From: Lutjanus erythropterus
Taxonomy: Eukaryota > Chordata > Actinopteri > Lutjaniformes > Lutjanidae
Assembly (NCBI GenBank): GCA_020091685.1
Contig: CM034613.1
Location: forward strand, 14,452,169 to 14,516,168
Length of the DNA: 64,000 bases
Direction: 5' to 3'
Numbering within the stretch: the first letter of the stretch is position 1; every line of letters begins with the position of its first letter. Under the pieces are notes generated by a model. That model was given only the letters and a program-made list of their open reading frames with translations, was not told where the DNA came from and did no database searches. Shown here piece after piece: positions 1 through 11,100 of the stretch. The position numbers and the translations under genes were made by a program.

Positions 1-942
1 CATATGTTTTATGTCTTAAATCCATGTAAACAGTCACTTTAGGGGTCAAATAACTGTAGTTCATAGTTTTACTCTTAAATGTAGTGGAGTAGAAATATTA
101 ACATGAATGCAGAATGTCTATTTGTGGTTTGACACAAACAGATGAATGTTACATTTCCTATGTCGAGCTGAATGACAACAAAATAGTCACATTTCTCCAC
201 ATGTGATATAAAATTCAAAATAACAAATAGATGTGTTGTAATGTATCTAAAGGTTTTCCCACATAGGTATAGAAATGTAAGTCTGCAGAACTGTATGACC
301 TTTGCAGAGACCCAGGAGGAGCTGTAGCTCCCTCTATAGGTCAATCTCAATATAACACTGAACATTGATGACAAGTCTTAAGACCAACCAACTAGTTTGC
401 ACATTTATCAGAAGACTCATTAACTTTGAATAGATGTCAATCTATACATGATATCATTGATACACTGGTCTGTAGATCTGATGTGTCATGACTGTACAGA
501 CATGAAAATACTCCACTACAAGTTAAAGTCCTGCAATCAGAACCGATCAGTAAAATATACTTAAAGCATGACAAGTAAAAGTACTCATGGTGCAGTAAAA
601 TGGTAACTGTCAGTGTTAAATGTGATACTTTTGAATGAATTTCACTGTAATGCAAACACAAGAGGGCAGTGTTAAACTTTGATGCTCACACTCAGTGACT
701 GAAGGAGCTCAGCTTATGTTCAGTTTGAAACACAGGATGTGCTCACACTCATTATTCCTCATAGATCTCACCTCTTGTATATTCTTCAAGTCTTGTGTGT
801 AAATGTATTTTTATCAGACTTGTTCACAAACTCAAAACTATGACACATGTCATATATATGTTTTATTTTGAAGAAAAATATAATTCATTAACACACTTCA
901 CACAGTCATATTGATGATGAGGGATTAAACTCCTCTAAGACA
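1..942. other. AT-rich flank without a recognisable gene
   Basis: No splice-supported exon or recognisable protein segment was seen on either strand. The two open frames longer than 70 codons on the minus strand resemble no family I know and have no exon-like borders. The sequence lies downstream of the minus-strand lectin gene. A minus-strand AATAAA (plus TTTATT at 862-867) is present, but it is about 1 kb beyond the lectin stop and cannot be assigned. Confidence 0.5.
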
Positions 943-950
943 GTCTACAG

Positions 951-1388
951 TGGTGGTTCTCTTTTTTCTTTGAGAGCCCCCTACTTGTATCTAAGAAAAG
1001 CTGAGCACACACACATATAAACCAAAACAATGATTATTCACTCCAAAGCTCTATTGTCAGGAATTAACATCAATTATAATTATTTCCATTCTTAGAAACT
1101 TTACCTTTGCTAAATGTCTCTGTATGAGCTCAACATTTTGTCTTCTAACAGTCGAACAGAGTAACATTATACACACTTGTCCTTACAAAAAAGTGAAGAC
1201 AACAAAACATATCTGTAATTTAGTTCTATATAAACAACAGTTCAACTATCAGTTTTCTTTAAATTATGATTTAGTTAACATATGCAAACCTAATTTTGAC
1301 AACCTCAGAGCAGACAAACCCTTAGAGACCCTTCTGTGATCTCTGCCACCCCTCTTAGGGGGCCCAGACCCCAGGTTGGGAACCAGTG
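951..1388. mobile_element. hAT-type MITE with exact 8-bp target duplication
   Basis: The segment is bounded by the exact 8-bp direct repeat GTCTACAG at 943-950 and 1389-1396, the target-site length typical of hAT transposons. The right end reads GGTTGGGAACCAGTG; its complement, CACTGGTTCCCAACC, resembles the degraded left end TGGTGGTTCTC. The interior is AT-rich and non-coding, so the element is non-autonomous. A related fragment (CACTGGTTCCCTATGTGGGG) lies in man2b2 intron 4 near 14822. Confidence 0.7.
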
Positions 1389-1874
1389 GTCTACAGGATG
1401 TATTCAAGGTTCTGGTTAAGCACTCAGTGATAATAGTGTACTGTATGTATCAGCAGATAGAGAATCAACTCTCACCATGGATTACAGATAAACACAGCAG
1501 GATTTAAAGGGACTGTAGAGCAACAATAAATGTGTTCTGAGTTTGTCAAACTACATAAACATGTTATTAAACATCCAGCCAAGTTTGACTAATTAAAAAA
1601 TCATTAAGTGTGTCAAATTAGGTCTCTAAATCATGAGAAAAGCGGGTGGTGTTGTTTGTGTGTCAGGTTGTGGGCCTTATATAGTGTTGAGGGAACAACG
1701 TCTCAGGTCCACCCAAAAAATCCTGAACACAGAAATCATAAAAACAAGTTTACTGGTCTAACTTCAGAATTCAGTACTACATAGTGCTCAGTGGTTTAAC
1801 ATGTTTTCAGCAACTATAGTCTAACATATATAATGAAGAAAAACACCCTTTTTTCTTTACAGTCCCTTTAGATT

Positions 1875-4253
1875 TCAGAGCTCAGTCTTCCTTCTGTTTT
1901 TCTTCTGAGAAGTTTCTTCCTCCTTGTGGAAGACTTTCCCATCAGGCTGCTTTCTCCACTTCAGGGTGACTCCACTCACTCCATTCTCCTTCAGTCCGTC
2001 CTCAAACTGCATGAGAAACACAAGTGGCAGCCATTTTTAAACTTTTGTTCAAATCTACAATGTTTGTTGGAAGCAGGTTTTCATTTGGCTTCACGGAGAA
2101 AAGAGAAAGACAGATAGCAAAATAAAAAATGGGCCCAGAAATGAAAGGGTTTTAATTCTTTTCAGGGTGGATTTTGGAGACTCACCTTTTTCAGGAGGTC
2201 TGCTTGCACAGCAGGGTCATTCAGGTTCACAGAGGAGTCTCTTCTTATCTTCACCTTTAATATCTGCCTGTGTACTGATGTATAGACAGAGAAGAAAAAC
2301 ATGCAGTGGAATTACCTCTCAAACTCATAAATGTAAATGATCACCATCTTTGAGTGCAGTTTATCAGCAGTTATTTTAATGTAATGCAGTTTTCTCTCAG
2401 TTCCACTGAAGGACAGTAAACTACTCACCAGGAGGTGGAGGGATGCTGTAGCAGACAAATGGTAATTTACGCTCACAGGAACCTATTGTCCAGTTTCCTG
2501 AACTCTGCAAATCTGAGACAGCACACATCACACTCATCGAGCCAATTGATATATAACTTCCATACCAGTATGTGAATGAGGAGCCACTCCCATCAGACCA
2601 CTTAACATGAGGATCTCTGAACAAACCAATCCATGTCCAGCTTCCACTCGGCACCAACTTCTGGATCTCCTGGTTCTGAGTGTCGTTTGTCACAGTGGCC
2701 AGGTCTCTGAAGTTCTCCCTGCAGTACCTCTGAGCACTGGACCAACTCATGCTTTGACTCACAAAAATAAACTTAGGATCCTGCTGTGTTCCTGCAGGTC
2801 AAAACAGGGATTTATTGAGTTGACACATCAGACTTAAAAATAATTATTATCAGAGAAGAAATAATGCTTTACCGTGTACTTACCATTATTACAGACAAAT
2901 GGATACCCAGAATTGCAGTCATAATTCTGCCATGGGTTAGTTCTTGACATCATAACACAGAAGTAATCATAATTGTAGTAAAAATAAGGATAACCTTCTT
3001 CCCAGTTCCTATATTCAGCTCCACTTCCTGTGTAGCCGTCTGACCACCTCCAGTCAATTTTAATGTACATACCAATCCAGACCTCAGAGCTGTGACCAGC
3101 AGATGAAACTGTGTTGATAAGTTGGTTCATTTCTTCAGTGTTTTCTATGGTGGCCAGGTCTGTGTATTTCTCTCTGCAGTAGGTCTGAGCTTTAGCCCAA
3201 TTCATTCTCTCAGAAACAAAGTGGTACTGATGGAGAAGGCATGAGGAGAAGATGACCCACCCTGAGGACGACAAAATTTGTTCAAATATGAGGTGGCTTT
3301 AATTAACTTTTTGGTAACACTTTTTGATTTTGATTGATGATTTTTTAATAACATAACAGCACCGACCAATTGCCAGTGGTGGACAAAGAACTCAACCCCA
3401 GGACTTGAGTCAAAGTATAGATACTCCTGGTCAAATATTAATCAACTACAAGTGAAAGTTGATCAGTCAAAATTTTACTTGAGTTAAAGTACTAGAGTGC
3501 TTGCTTTTAAAGTTTTCAAAAGTACAAATTACAAAGCACATTTTCTAATATCAATACATTGCTGTATTCTTTTCACAATGTATTAACAGAACCTTATTTC
3601 TCTTTTTCTAATTGTAATAACATCTTGAGATTTAATTTTGTCTTTCTCCTGCCTTCGCTTCAAAGCTATGCTTAACCTAAAAGTAATGAGTAATGACAAC
3701 CTTCCTAGAAATGAAGTGGAGTTAGTACAGTACAATATTCATCTTTGAAATGTAGTGGAGTGAAAGTCATATGTTTCCAAAAAAAATCCCCCAAAATACT
3801 CAAGTAAAGTACAGATGCTCAAATAATGTACTTACGTACAGTACTCAAGTAGATGTACTTTGTTACTGTCCATCACTGCCAATACCTATATGTAGGAAGT
3901 GGGTAACAAGATGCAATAAGGGAGTAACAATGCTGGATTTTTACAAAGAAATTATATTGTGGTTACTTTTTAACTGCTTGGTACCTCTTCTGTCATTTCA
4001 GGTTTGGGATGATCAATAATGCTTTAGAGTACAGCCCACATGTCCTGTAGTTACCCAAACGTCCAGATAATTATTACTCAGTAGATCATAATGAGTAATC
4101 TAAATTCTGTGCACATAAATGTAATCTAAAGTTTTGCAATTTTTTTTTCAATATTCAACAATAATATAATGTAATATATATATTGATAAGACATTACCAA
4201 AAAAATCACTGACCTGAGAGACACAAGACACCCAGGAAGATCCTCTCCATCAT
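1875..4253 (-). CDS. Secreted protein with two C-type lectin-like domains (5 exons)
   Basis: Coding exons on the minus strand: 4253-4214, 3261-2884, 2791-2429, 2274-2186 and 2006-1875. All borders are GT-AG and the phases (1,1,1,0) join into 333 codons plus stop. Exon 1 begins MMERIFLGVLCLS, a short hydrophobic signal peptide. Exon 2 encodes CTLD1 (about residues 21-139), with the hallmarks YCREKYTDLATI, VWIGM and a final YPFVC. Exon 3 encodes CTLD2 (about 145-256), with YCRENFRDLATV, WTWIGL and LPFVC. Exons 4-5 encode a charged tail containing SSVNLNDPAVQADLL and GVSGVTLKWRKQPDGKVFHK, typical of tails on fish CTLD proteins annotated as mannose-receptor-like or CLEC20A-like. Neither CTLD has the EPN or QPD sugar motif, and the WND calcium motif is replaced (WQNYDC, NWTIGSC). 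Calcium-dependent sugar binding is therefore unlikely. No transmembrane segment is visible after the signal peptide, so secretion is inferred. The exact orthologue is not assigned. Confidence 0.9.
3374..3878. mobile_element. hAT-like MITE in lectin intron 1
   Basis: The left end CAGTGGTGGACAAAG and the right end CTTTGTTACTGTCCATCACTG are imperfect inverted repeats. The interior is rich in ACTCAAGTAAAAGTAC-like motifs, a pattern I associate with abundant teleost non-autonomous elements. The flanks CCAATTGC (3366-3373) and CCAATACC (3879-3886) match at six of eight positions and are probably a decayed 8-bp target duplication. No coding capacity is visible. Confidence 0.65.
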
Positions 4254-4260
4254 CGTGCTG

Positions 4261-4305
4261 CTCAGTGATGCACATCGACTGTGTGCGTCGATGTGCATCA
4301 CTGAG
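4261..4305 (-). promoter_or_regulatory. Perfect 18-bp-stem hairpin 5' of the lectin start codon
   Basis: The arms CTCAGTGATGCACATCGA (4261-4278) and TCGATGTGCATCACTGAG (4288-4305) are exact reverse complements separated by a 9-base loop. On the lectin strand the hairpin ends seven bases before the first ATG (4253-4251). It would fall in the 5' UTR if transcription starts downstream of the TATA-like box at 4359-4353. It could act as an RNA hairpin limiting initiation, or as a DNA palindrome. Function is inferred only. Confidence 0.6.
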
Positions 4306-4336
4306 ATGAAACACTGCCTCTATATTTTTTCTTCTC

Positions 4337-4359
4337 ATGCAAATAAAGCTAAATTTATA
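4337..4359 (-). promoter_or_regulatory. Octamer plus TATA-like box of the lectin gene
   Basis: ATGCAAAT at 4337-4344 is a perfect octamer (POU/OCT site). TATAAAT reads on the minus strand at 4359-4353. Both lie 85-105 bases upstream of the lectin ATG, a plausible core-promoter distance. The assignment rests on position and motif only. Confidence 0.4.
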
Positions 4360-5100
4360 ACAAAAGGCTCCTCACATCTGACAATGGCAGGACACTGTCC
4401 TGATGCACTTTATGCAAAAAGTATTGTGAAGAAAGTGTCTCCACAACACAGTACCTGTTTGTACACAGAGGGCCTTTTGGAGAATTTCTTTTTTTCACGC
4501 CTTTGTCATGAGCATGAGGTCAGTTCATGTGAATAATGAAAAATATATGTGTTTTTGAACATATGTTATCAAAAACACAAGGCTATATGTCTGAGGATCA
4601 AGGCAAAGGAAACAGCACAAAAAAGTGATTCTTTTAATAGTTTAGACAGTATAAGTAATACTTAAAGTGGTATTTCAATGTACTTTAAAGAAGTGTATAT
4701 ATTGGAGGTGTATTGTAAATTGTACATTACTGTCCTTTGTCGCGTGTAGAAGTATTTAATTTGCGAGGGTACTTTTTATCAACTGGAATGAGACAAAAGT
4801 ATAACTGAGCACTCTATTACCACAACAAGAATATATTAATGTTACCTTGTTTGTATATTAGCAAGAACCTCATGATATTTTTTAATGTACTTATAAGACA
4901 AACAGGGTAAATTTCATGAATCAAGTGAGTATATTAGTACATACACAGTCATGCACTTTAAGTTTGTTGTGATGTCATAAGAGGTTGTCTCGTGGAGGGC
5001 AAATACATCCCCTCCCGATGGCTGCAGCAAGGACTACAACCCATCAAGGCATCCATTAAAGGACTACAAAACCCACAGCAGAGAGTTGTTTTTAACAGAT
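4360..5100. other. Upstream flank of the lectin gene, no gene seen
   Basis: AT-rich sequence with no exon-like open frame. A more GC-balanced stretch at about 4975-5085, with ACTACAACCCA and ACTACAAAACCCA, looks like a repeat fragment, but I cannot name the family. Confidence 0.4.
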
Positions 5101-5106
5101 TTTATT
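5101..5106 (-). terminator. Candidate polyadenylation signal AATAAA (minus strand)
   Basis: TTTATT on the plus strand gives AATAAA on the minus strand. It could end an unidentified minus-strand transcript coming from the 5.2-7.6 kb segment. No complete gene was found there, so the hexamer may be chance. Confidence 0.25.
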
Positions 5107-5223
5107 CAGAGATCATGTTCCAGTGAAATCTGTTTACAGAGAAACTGATCAGATATTTGAAATGTTGATCTATTAATGAGAGAAGAAAAAGACATTAAGT
5201 ATATATTATGACAGTTTGTAATG

Positions 5224-5465
5224 ATGAGCTAATCTAGTTCATCAATACACAAATGATGTCAGGAATAAGAGAGTAACATGTAGCCATGCAAATATACTGT
5301 GGTTCCTATGCAAAGACAGAGTGCAGAAAGTGTCCATCTTTGTTTCATAAACAAAAGCAAGTGTATTCTGAGGTTTCATGCAAACCAGAAAAAAGAGCAG
5401 TCTGAGATGAACACAGGCTTTGTTTTCTGTCTACCATCACGACCTCTGTACGTTCTCGTTGCTGT
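5224..5465. repeat. Duplicated segment, copy 1
   Basis: This segment recurs at 6697-7012 with only scattered differences, in the same orientation and about 1.47 kb away. Copy 2 has about 59 extra bases after AAAAAAGAGC that are absent here. On the minus strand an open frame with ETAHKQQRERTE is shared by both copies, but I recognise no family and cannot connect it to other exons. Confidence 0.7.
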
Positions 5466-5900
5466 TTATGTGCAGTCTCAGACTGATCTCTATAATAAAG
5501 GCAAGAAAATAATTTAATTATCTGATTACTGTGAAACTGTATCATATTTAAATTTAAATATTTTCTGGTCTTTCCTTTGATAAATCTAACTTGAATTATG
5601 TACATGACCATATTTCAGCCTGCATCGTATTATTAAAGTATTATTTTAAAACTGACTGTTGCTCAGACTCAGTCAGTCAATGCTTCAAACGGTCCAGTAC
5701 AGACTATAGGCTGCTTTTGTTTCAAATAATAATCATTTTGTGGGAAAAATGATGAATTGTTGGAATTCTTGTCACTGAAAATGATTTCATATTTGTTTCT
5801 CTTTTTTAAAATAAATAAATAAATAAAAATAAAGAAGAAATTGCCACGGAGCCCCTGCAATTATGCCAACTGACATGTCATTCAACACAATGCTGCTCAC

Positions 5901-5963
5901 CTTCTTCAGCTGGGAGTCGGGCAGGTTCATTTGGGGGATGGGCTGAGTCTGCGTCTATGGGAT
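5901..5963 (-). other. Weak candidate exon, 63 bp
   Basis: On the minus strand this segment is preceded by GGTGTCAG and followed by GTGAGC, acceptable acceptor and donor sites. It has one open frame reading PIDADSAHPPNEPARLPAEE. Its length is a multiple of three. No neighbouring exon could be joined to it and the family is unknown, so this may be a chance frame or a gene remnant. Confidence 0.2.
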
Positions 5964-6696
5964 CTGACACCAGGAGCAGCAGGGACAACTGATTCAGCAT
6001 CAACAGTTCACCACTGGTTTGATGAAATGTCGGTTAAAGGAGCAGTGAAATGTGAACAGTAACTAATGTTAGGGTAGCAACAATAGTCTATTTCACTTTG
6101 GCCAAAATCGATTAACGGACTAAACCCACCTTTCTTTTTAAAGAATTGGGTGACAGACAAACTTTCAGTTTTTGGAAGCCAGATTTATCTTTAATATGAG
6201 ACATGATGATGCTCCGGTGGCTCTCCTCACTCCAAACTCACTGCTAGCAAACATCTAACGCCAGGTTTGAGGGCAGGACTGAACTATTTCAGAATTTAAT
6301 ATTGAAAAAAATCTCTAATGTTCTAATATTTTTAGGGCCCCTGTCAGCCAAAACTGGCAAGAAAAACCACCTCAGCGCTGTAGTGTATCACCCGTCATCA
6401 GACTAGCCTCTGTTCAGGGCTGTTCCTGACCTCGCTGGGGCCTGACACCGCAGTGCTTCCACTACGATCCACCCTCTTTTGAACCAGTTTGCCAGTGGGC
6501 TGTAATTTTCACAAGTTCTTTTTAATGTTTTAAATCAACTAACACAAGTTTTATAATGTGAACCCTGGGGGTTCTTGTTGTGCATCAGGGCACAGCTAAT
6601 GCAGATTTCCACAAATAAACAAATGTGTTCTCACTTATCTCTGTCGGAATTTAGCCAAGCAGACGCAAATGTTTTTGTTGTTGTTGTTGTGTAGTG
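5964..6696. other. Spacer between the duplicated copies, no gene seen
   Basis: No coding evidence on either strand. It contains a more GC-rich stretch around 6335-6475 that looks like an old repeat, and a short TTG run near 6676. Confidence 0.4.
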
Positions 6697-7012
6697 ATGA
6701 GCTAATCTAGTTCATCAATACACAAATGGTGTCAGGAATAAGAGAGAGTAACATGTAGCCATGCAAATATACTGTGGTTCCTATGCAAAGACAAGTGCAG
6801 AAAATGTCCATCTTTATTTCATAAACAAAAGCAAGTGTACTCTGAGGTTTCATGCAAACCAGAAAAAAAGAGCTTCATGAACTTTCATTCAGACTCCTGA
6901 TCATTTGGACATAAACTGTAAAACAGCAAAAGAGCAGTCTGAGATGAACACAGGCTTTGTTTTCTGTCTACCATCATGACCTCTGTACGTTCTCGTTGCT
7001 GTTTATGTGCAG
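6697..7012. repeat. Duplicated segment, copy 2
   Basis: Second copy of 5224-5465. It carries an extra internal block of about 59 bases at about 6872-6930, bordered on both sides by AAGAGC. This is consistent either with loss between short direct repeats in copy 1 or with an insertion here. Confidence 0.7.
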
Positions 7013-8005
7013 TCTCCACATTATAAATGTAACCTGCTCCTGTGCACAAATGACAGCACCACTCACTGATATTACAAAGCTGCACTAGAGCTGCTTCAGG
7101 TGAGTTTTTCACTGCCTCTCAAGTGACACAAAGCTTTTTAAATGATGTCAGTCAAATAAATAGTAGGCTATTTTAGTGGGCCGACCAAGATGACAACATC
7201 AACTACCAAAATAATCATTCAGGACATGATACCAAACACTGAAATGTCCAGCATACAACAAATGATGACAAAGAGATAAAAAAGGACCATATCTGTGTGT
7301 GCAAATGTTGCTCCCCTCTCTTTTCATGAGGCCATGATGGCGCTGTCAATGTGGACTTTTCATTGCTTTCACACAAAAATGCATTCCTTTCATCAAATGT
7401 TTTCTCTCTCAAACTCCACCACCAAAACTTTGTGTATTTACATATTCGTAATTAGAGAGTAAAGAAGAAGTAAACCGTTTGGCAAATGTTCTTTTTTTTC
7501 TTCTTAAACATCTCAAAACAGTTTCAGTGCAAATTAAATGCATTTTTGCATAAAGTTCTTTTTTCAACTGCCAGGTCCACCACAAAGTGCAGTTGTTTAA
7601 GAAACCCCATACGTCAGACGAGCTCTCCATGAGTTAATAGAAAAAAGTTTCATAGTTTAAAAACTGACACATCTTAAAGATGCAATAAAAAATGTTATCA
7701 AGAAATCCTTGACAATATATCTATAATCTTATTATGCATTTTTTCAAATGTAATCTGGTCTGATTATTGTTATTTATTTTATAAACTAATTACGTAATTA
7801 CTACATCATCTCATCTGCAATTACTTCTTTAACAGCAACAAAACACTGAAGTACAAAACACTGTAGGAGAAACGTCTGTGCAGATTTCATAGGAATGTTT
7901 CTCATCCATAATTTAATACAAATCTCCATCTTCAGACTGAGTTAATGTGGCGTTTGATTGGTTGACCTGTATTTATGAAGTGAGACATTTGACAAAAATA
8001 ATCAC
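7013..8005. other. Flank 3' of man2b2, no gene seen
   Basis: Open frames on the minus strand at 7215-7630 have no recognisable domain and no convincing splice borders. Nothing else is seen. Confidence 0.45.
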
Positions 8006-8011
8006 TTTATT
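8006..8011 (-). terminator. man2b2: man2b2 polyadenylation signal
   Basis: TTTATT on the plus strand is AATAAA on the coding strand, about 180 bases after the man2b2 stop codon (8191-8189). This is a usual 3' UTR distance, and it is the nearest downstream hexamer I found. Confidence 0.6.
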
Positions 8012-8188
8012 GAGTGAGAGTCACCAGGGACTCAAAGTGGGAAGTTCAACACATCAGTGCTTCTCAACAAATTAACACAAGGTGCAAAAAGAGCATTAAC
8101 AGTGTGGCACAGGATGAAATCTTTAAAAGCAGTGTTGTATAATATCTAAGGATTGGTTATCTTCATAGAAGACAAAAGACAGTTCAGC

Positions 8189-11100
8189 CTAAACGTTGCT
8201 GGAGGCAAAGTGAACGAAGAAGGTCCTGATCTCTTTGGGTGAGACGGTGACAGTGAAAGCTTCATCTCTACAACTCCAACACCTTTTGATGTCTGAGGCA
8301 AAGAAAACACAAACAAAAGGGCACATGAAAAGGATGAGGAAACAAGTATTGCATAGAAATGTGCAGATTAACGTCTAGTATTGTGCATGAACGTGCTAAA
8401 AGAGCAGTGTTCCTTGAACGTGATCATAATTTTGGTGAAAGATGAACTGAACAAATCAGTTCAATTTGCAATTAATGAACATCAGCGCGAGTCCATTTCT
8501 ACCAATATAATGGAAAAAAGAAGCTCCTGTAAGTCATTCATACTCATATTTTAGATGTCAGGCTTTGTCTGCATTCAAAGCAAAAGTCTATCTATATTTA
8601 TGCCAAAGACTATATTCCAAGATTTTAATTATTTAAATTAACTTAAAAGTAATGTTTACACTAACAATTAAAACATGAATATGGCGCACCATTTAGTATA
8701 ATGTCATTATATAAACTCCAGTGTCCCTGGGAGGAGGAAATTCTATTCTAAATAAAACAAAACAAAACAAAACAAAAAGTAAAGAAAGAGAAATAAATGA
8801 ATGTGAACTAGTTCATTTTTGGGACTATGAATTTAGTTAAAAATTTCACGACCTGAACTGTGAACCTTAAGTTCATTTGTTCTCTGTGAACTGAACTTTG
8901 AGGCATGTCACGTCTTTCTCACTTGTTTCTGAGTTTTCTGCCGTCTTCCACTTCCATCTCTGCAGACTGGTGATATCCCAGGTTCCTGTGAGAGAACGCT
9001 CCTCCAGCGCTTTAACGTCCCCTATGCCCTGCAGAACATCCTGTTCACACAGGAAATGACCATTGACAAAGAAAAGATCATGTATATTCTACTTTAAAAT
9101 GATGAAAATCTCACAATACTGTGATATTAAAGGGATAGTTCAGGTGTTTTTCAAAGCGGGGTTGTATGAGGTACTAATCAATAGTCAGTGTATTACTGTA
9201 CCTACGGTGGATGGTGGTCAGAGTCCCAGCATAGAAGCTAAGCAACAAAACATATTAAAAATATTGATATATTGAGAATATTTTCATTGCTTTACTTTGT
9301 CAGACAGCCTTTCTCACTGCGAAACTGCCATTATATGAGCAAAATACAAAGCAATCCAAAAAACAAAACAGTAATTTTACTTCCCAGAATACAGTACAGT
9401 CGCTGGTCTACCACTGCCTTGAATTACTAGTTTGTTTGTGTTATTGTGTGATGTTTATGGATCCAAACTAACCTTTTAAAGCACAGAAGTCACACAATGA
9501 CAAAAGCTAACAGGTCGAGGCAGCAGGAGAATGGCAGCTCCTACATTACGCTACGAAAAATGACTAATAGAGTCTGGTTGAGTGAGAAGAAACAATATTT
9601 GGCTTATATAACGGCAGCTTATTTTCAGAAAAGCTCATTTGTAAAGCAGTGAAAATATTCTAAATATAGTGTAAACTTAAACTTGTAATAGTTTTTTAGG
9701 TGGATTAGATTTTTTTTAAGTGTCTTAAAGCCATTTTTTCTGCTGACTCTTCCCAAAGTAATACACAGCTTAGCTTCCCTTCTGGTGCCTCTCTCTGCTT
9801 CTCCTCATACGACTCCACTTCAAATAAACCGAACTATCCCTTTAATATGTAGAAAATCAAGCTGTTGTTAACACCTTCAAGTTTATGGTGACTGGTTTCG
9901 AAAGCTCGGGGTCTTCGCCCTCCTCGAAGAGATGCATGATCCTCAACAGAACCCGGTCATAGTCTGGCTCTGAGTGCAAATCCTTCCCTACACACATGCA
10001 ACAGAAAAAAACATCTTTTTACACATTTTACATTTGCTGACTGATGGCTTTGTATAAGAAAAAAATCAAAAGTGAACCTGAGTGAATGTGGCTGAGGTGA
10101 ACATCGTGATTAGAGCTGTAGTTCCATCCGGGGACGCTGAGGCTGAGCAGGTGGAGATTTGGTGGCAGGACCACAGAACGCACAGGAGAACTTCGTCTGG
10201 GTTCCTTCTCCCGCCAGGGCCTCTCTGGAGGTACGAGAGAATGGGGAGTTTTGTCAGCCAACACAAAACATACAATAGGAAAGGCATAAAAATGCAATAT
10301 TAGTGTTGAAAATCAGTGAAAGAATCAGGGCTTTCTGGTGAATGAATATTAGGATGCACTTAAATTTAATTTTTTTTTTTGTATGCTATTTGTTGTGATT
10401 GACTGTTATTTGTTTTTTTTTCTGTTACATTTTCTGTAATGGCCCATTTCCCCATCTTTGAATCCTAACGTTAACTGAAAAGCCTCAAAAAAAAAGAAAG
10501 CACTCACGAGGTTGGTCTATGGGCATGACGACAGGTCTGTGCTGCAGCTCTATCGCCTCCCTCTGGTAAAGCTTGGAGGTGGCACTGAGGGAGCCCAGCA
10601 TCATCCACAGGTTGGGCCTCACGACCGAGCTGTCGTTGAGGGTCAGGTTGTAGCCGAGGTCCCAGGCTAAGTTGTTCCACAGACGTCGATGAAGCATGAC
10701 CTGTAGGGAAACACAAAGAATATTAAACACTGAGTAAACACCAGTTGAGAAAAACACATATGTATTACATGCCTTTTTGTACCTCTAGTTGTCCGTTGGC
10801 TTGGCTGGACACGCCATGAGCTCTGTCGCTAACCAGCACCAGTCTGCTCAGGTCATCCTCAATGTAGGCTGTCCGAACCATGGGGTAATAGTTCTGCAAC
10901 ACGCATATCATATATAGATTATTTTCCAGTATTTTGCCCTAAATCTGAAGAGACCAGTTGATCCGAGGACTTACTCTTGCTAAAGTGTTATTAGTGAACT
11001 TCCTGTGTGTCCTCTGCATCATCTGATAGCCGTTGTCATCTGTGTACAAGGTCCTGTTGTTCTTCAAGGAGGTGCTGGTTCTGAAGACGACCTCCGTGTT

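Noticed and set aside
2421-3274. Two separate lectin genes, one per CTLD exon
   Set aside because: Exon phases, one signal-peptide exon and the shared tail exons join them into a single intact frame.
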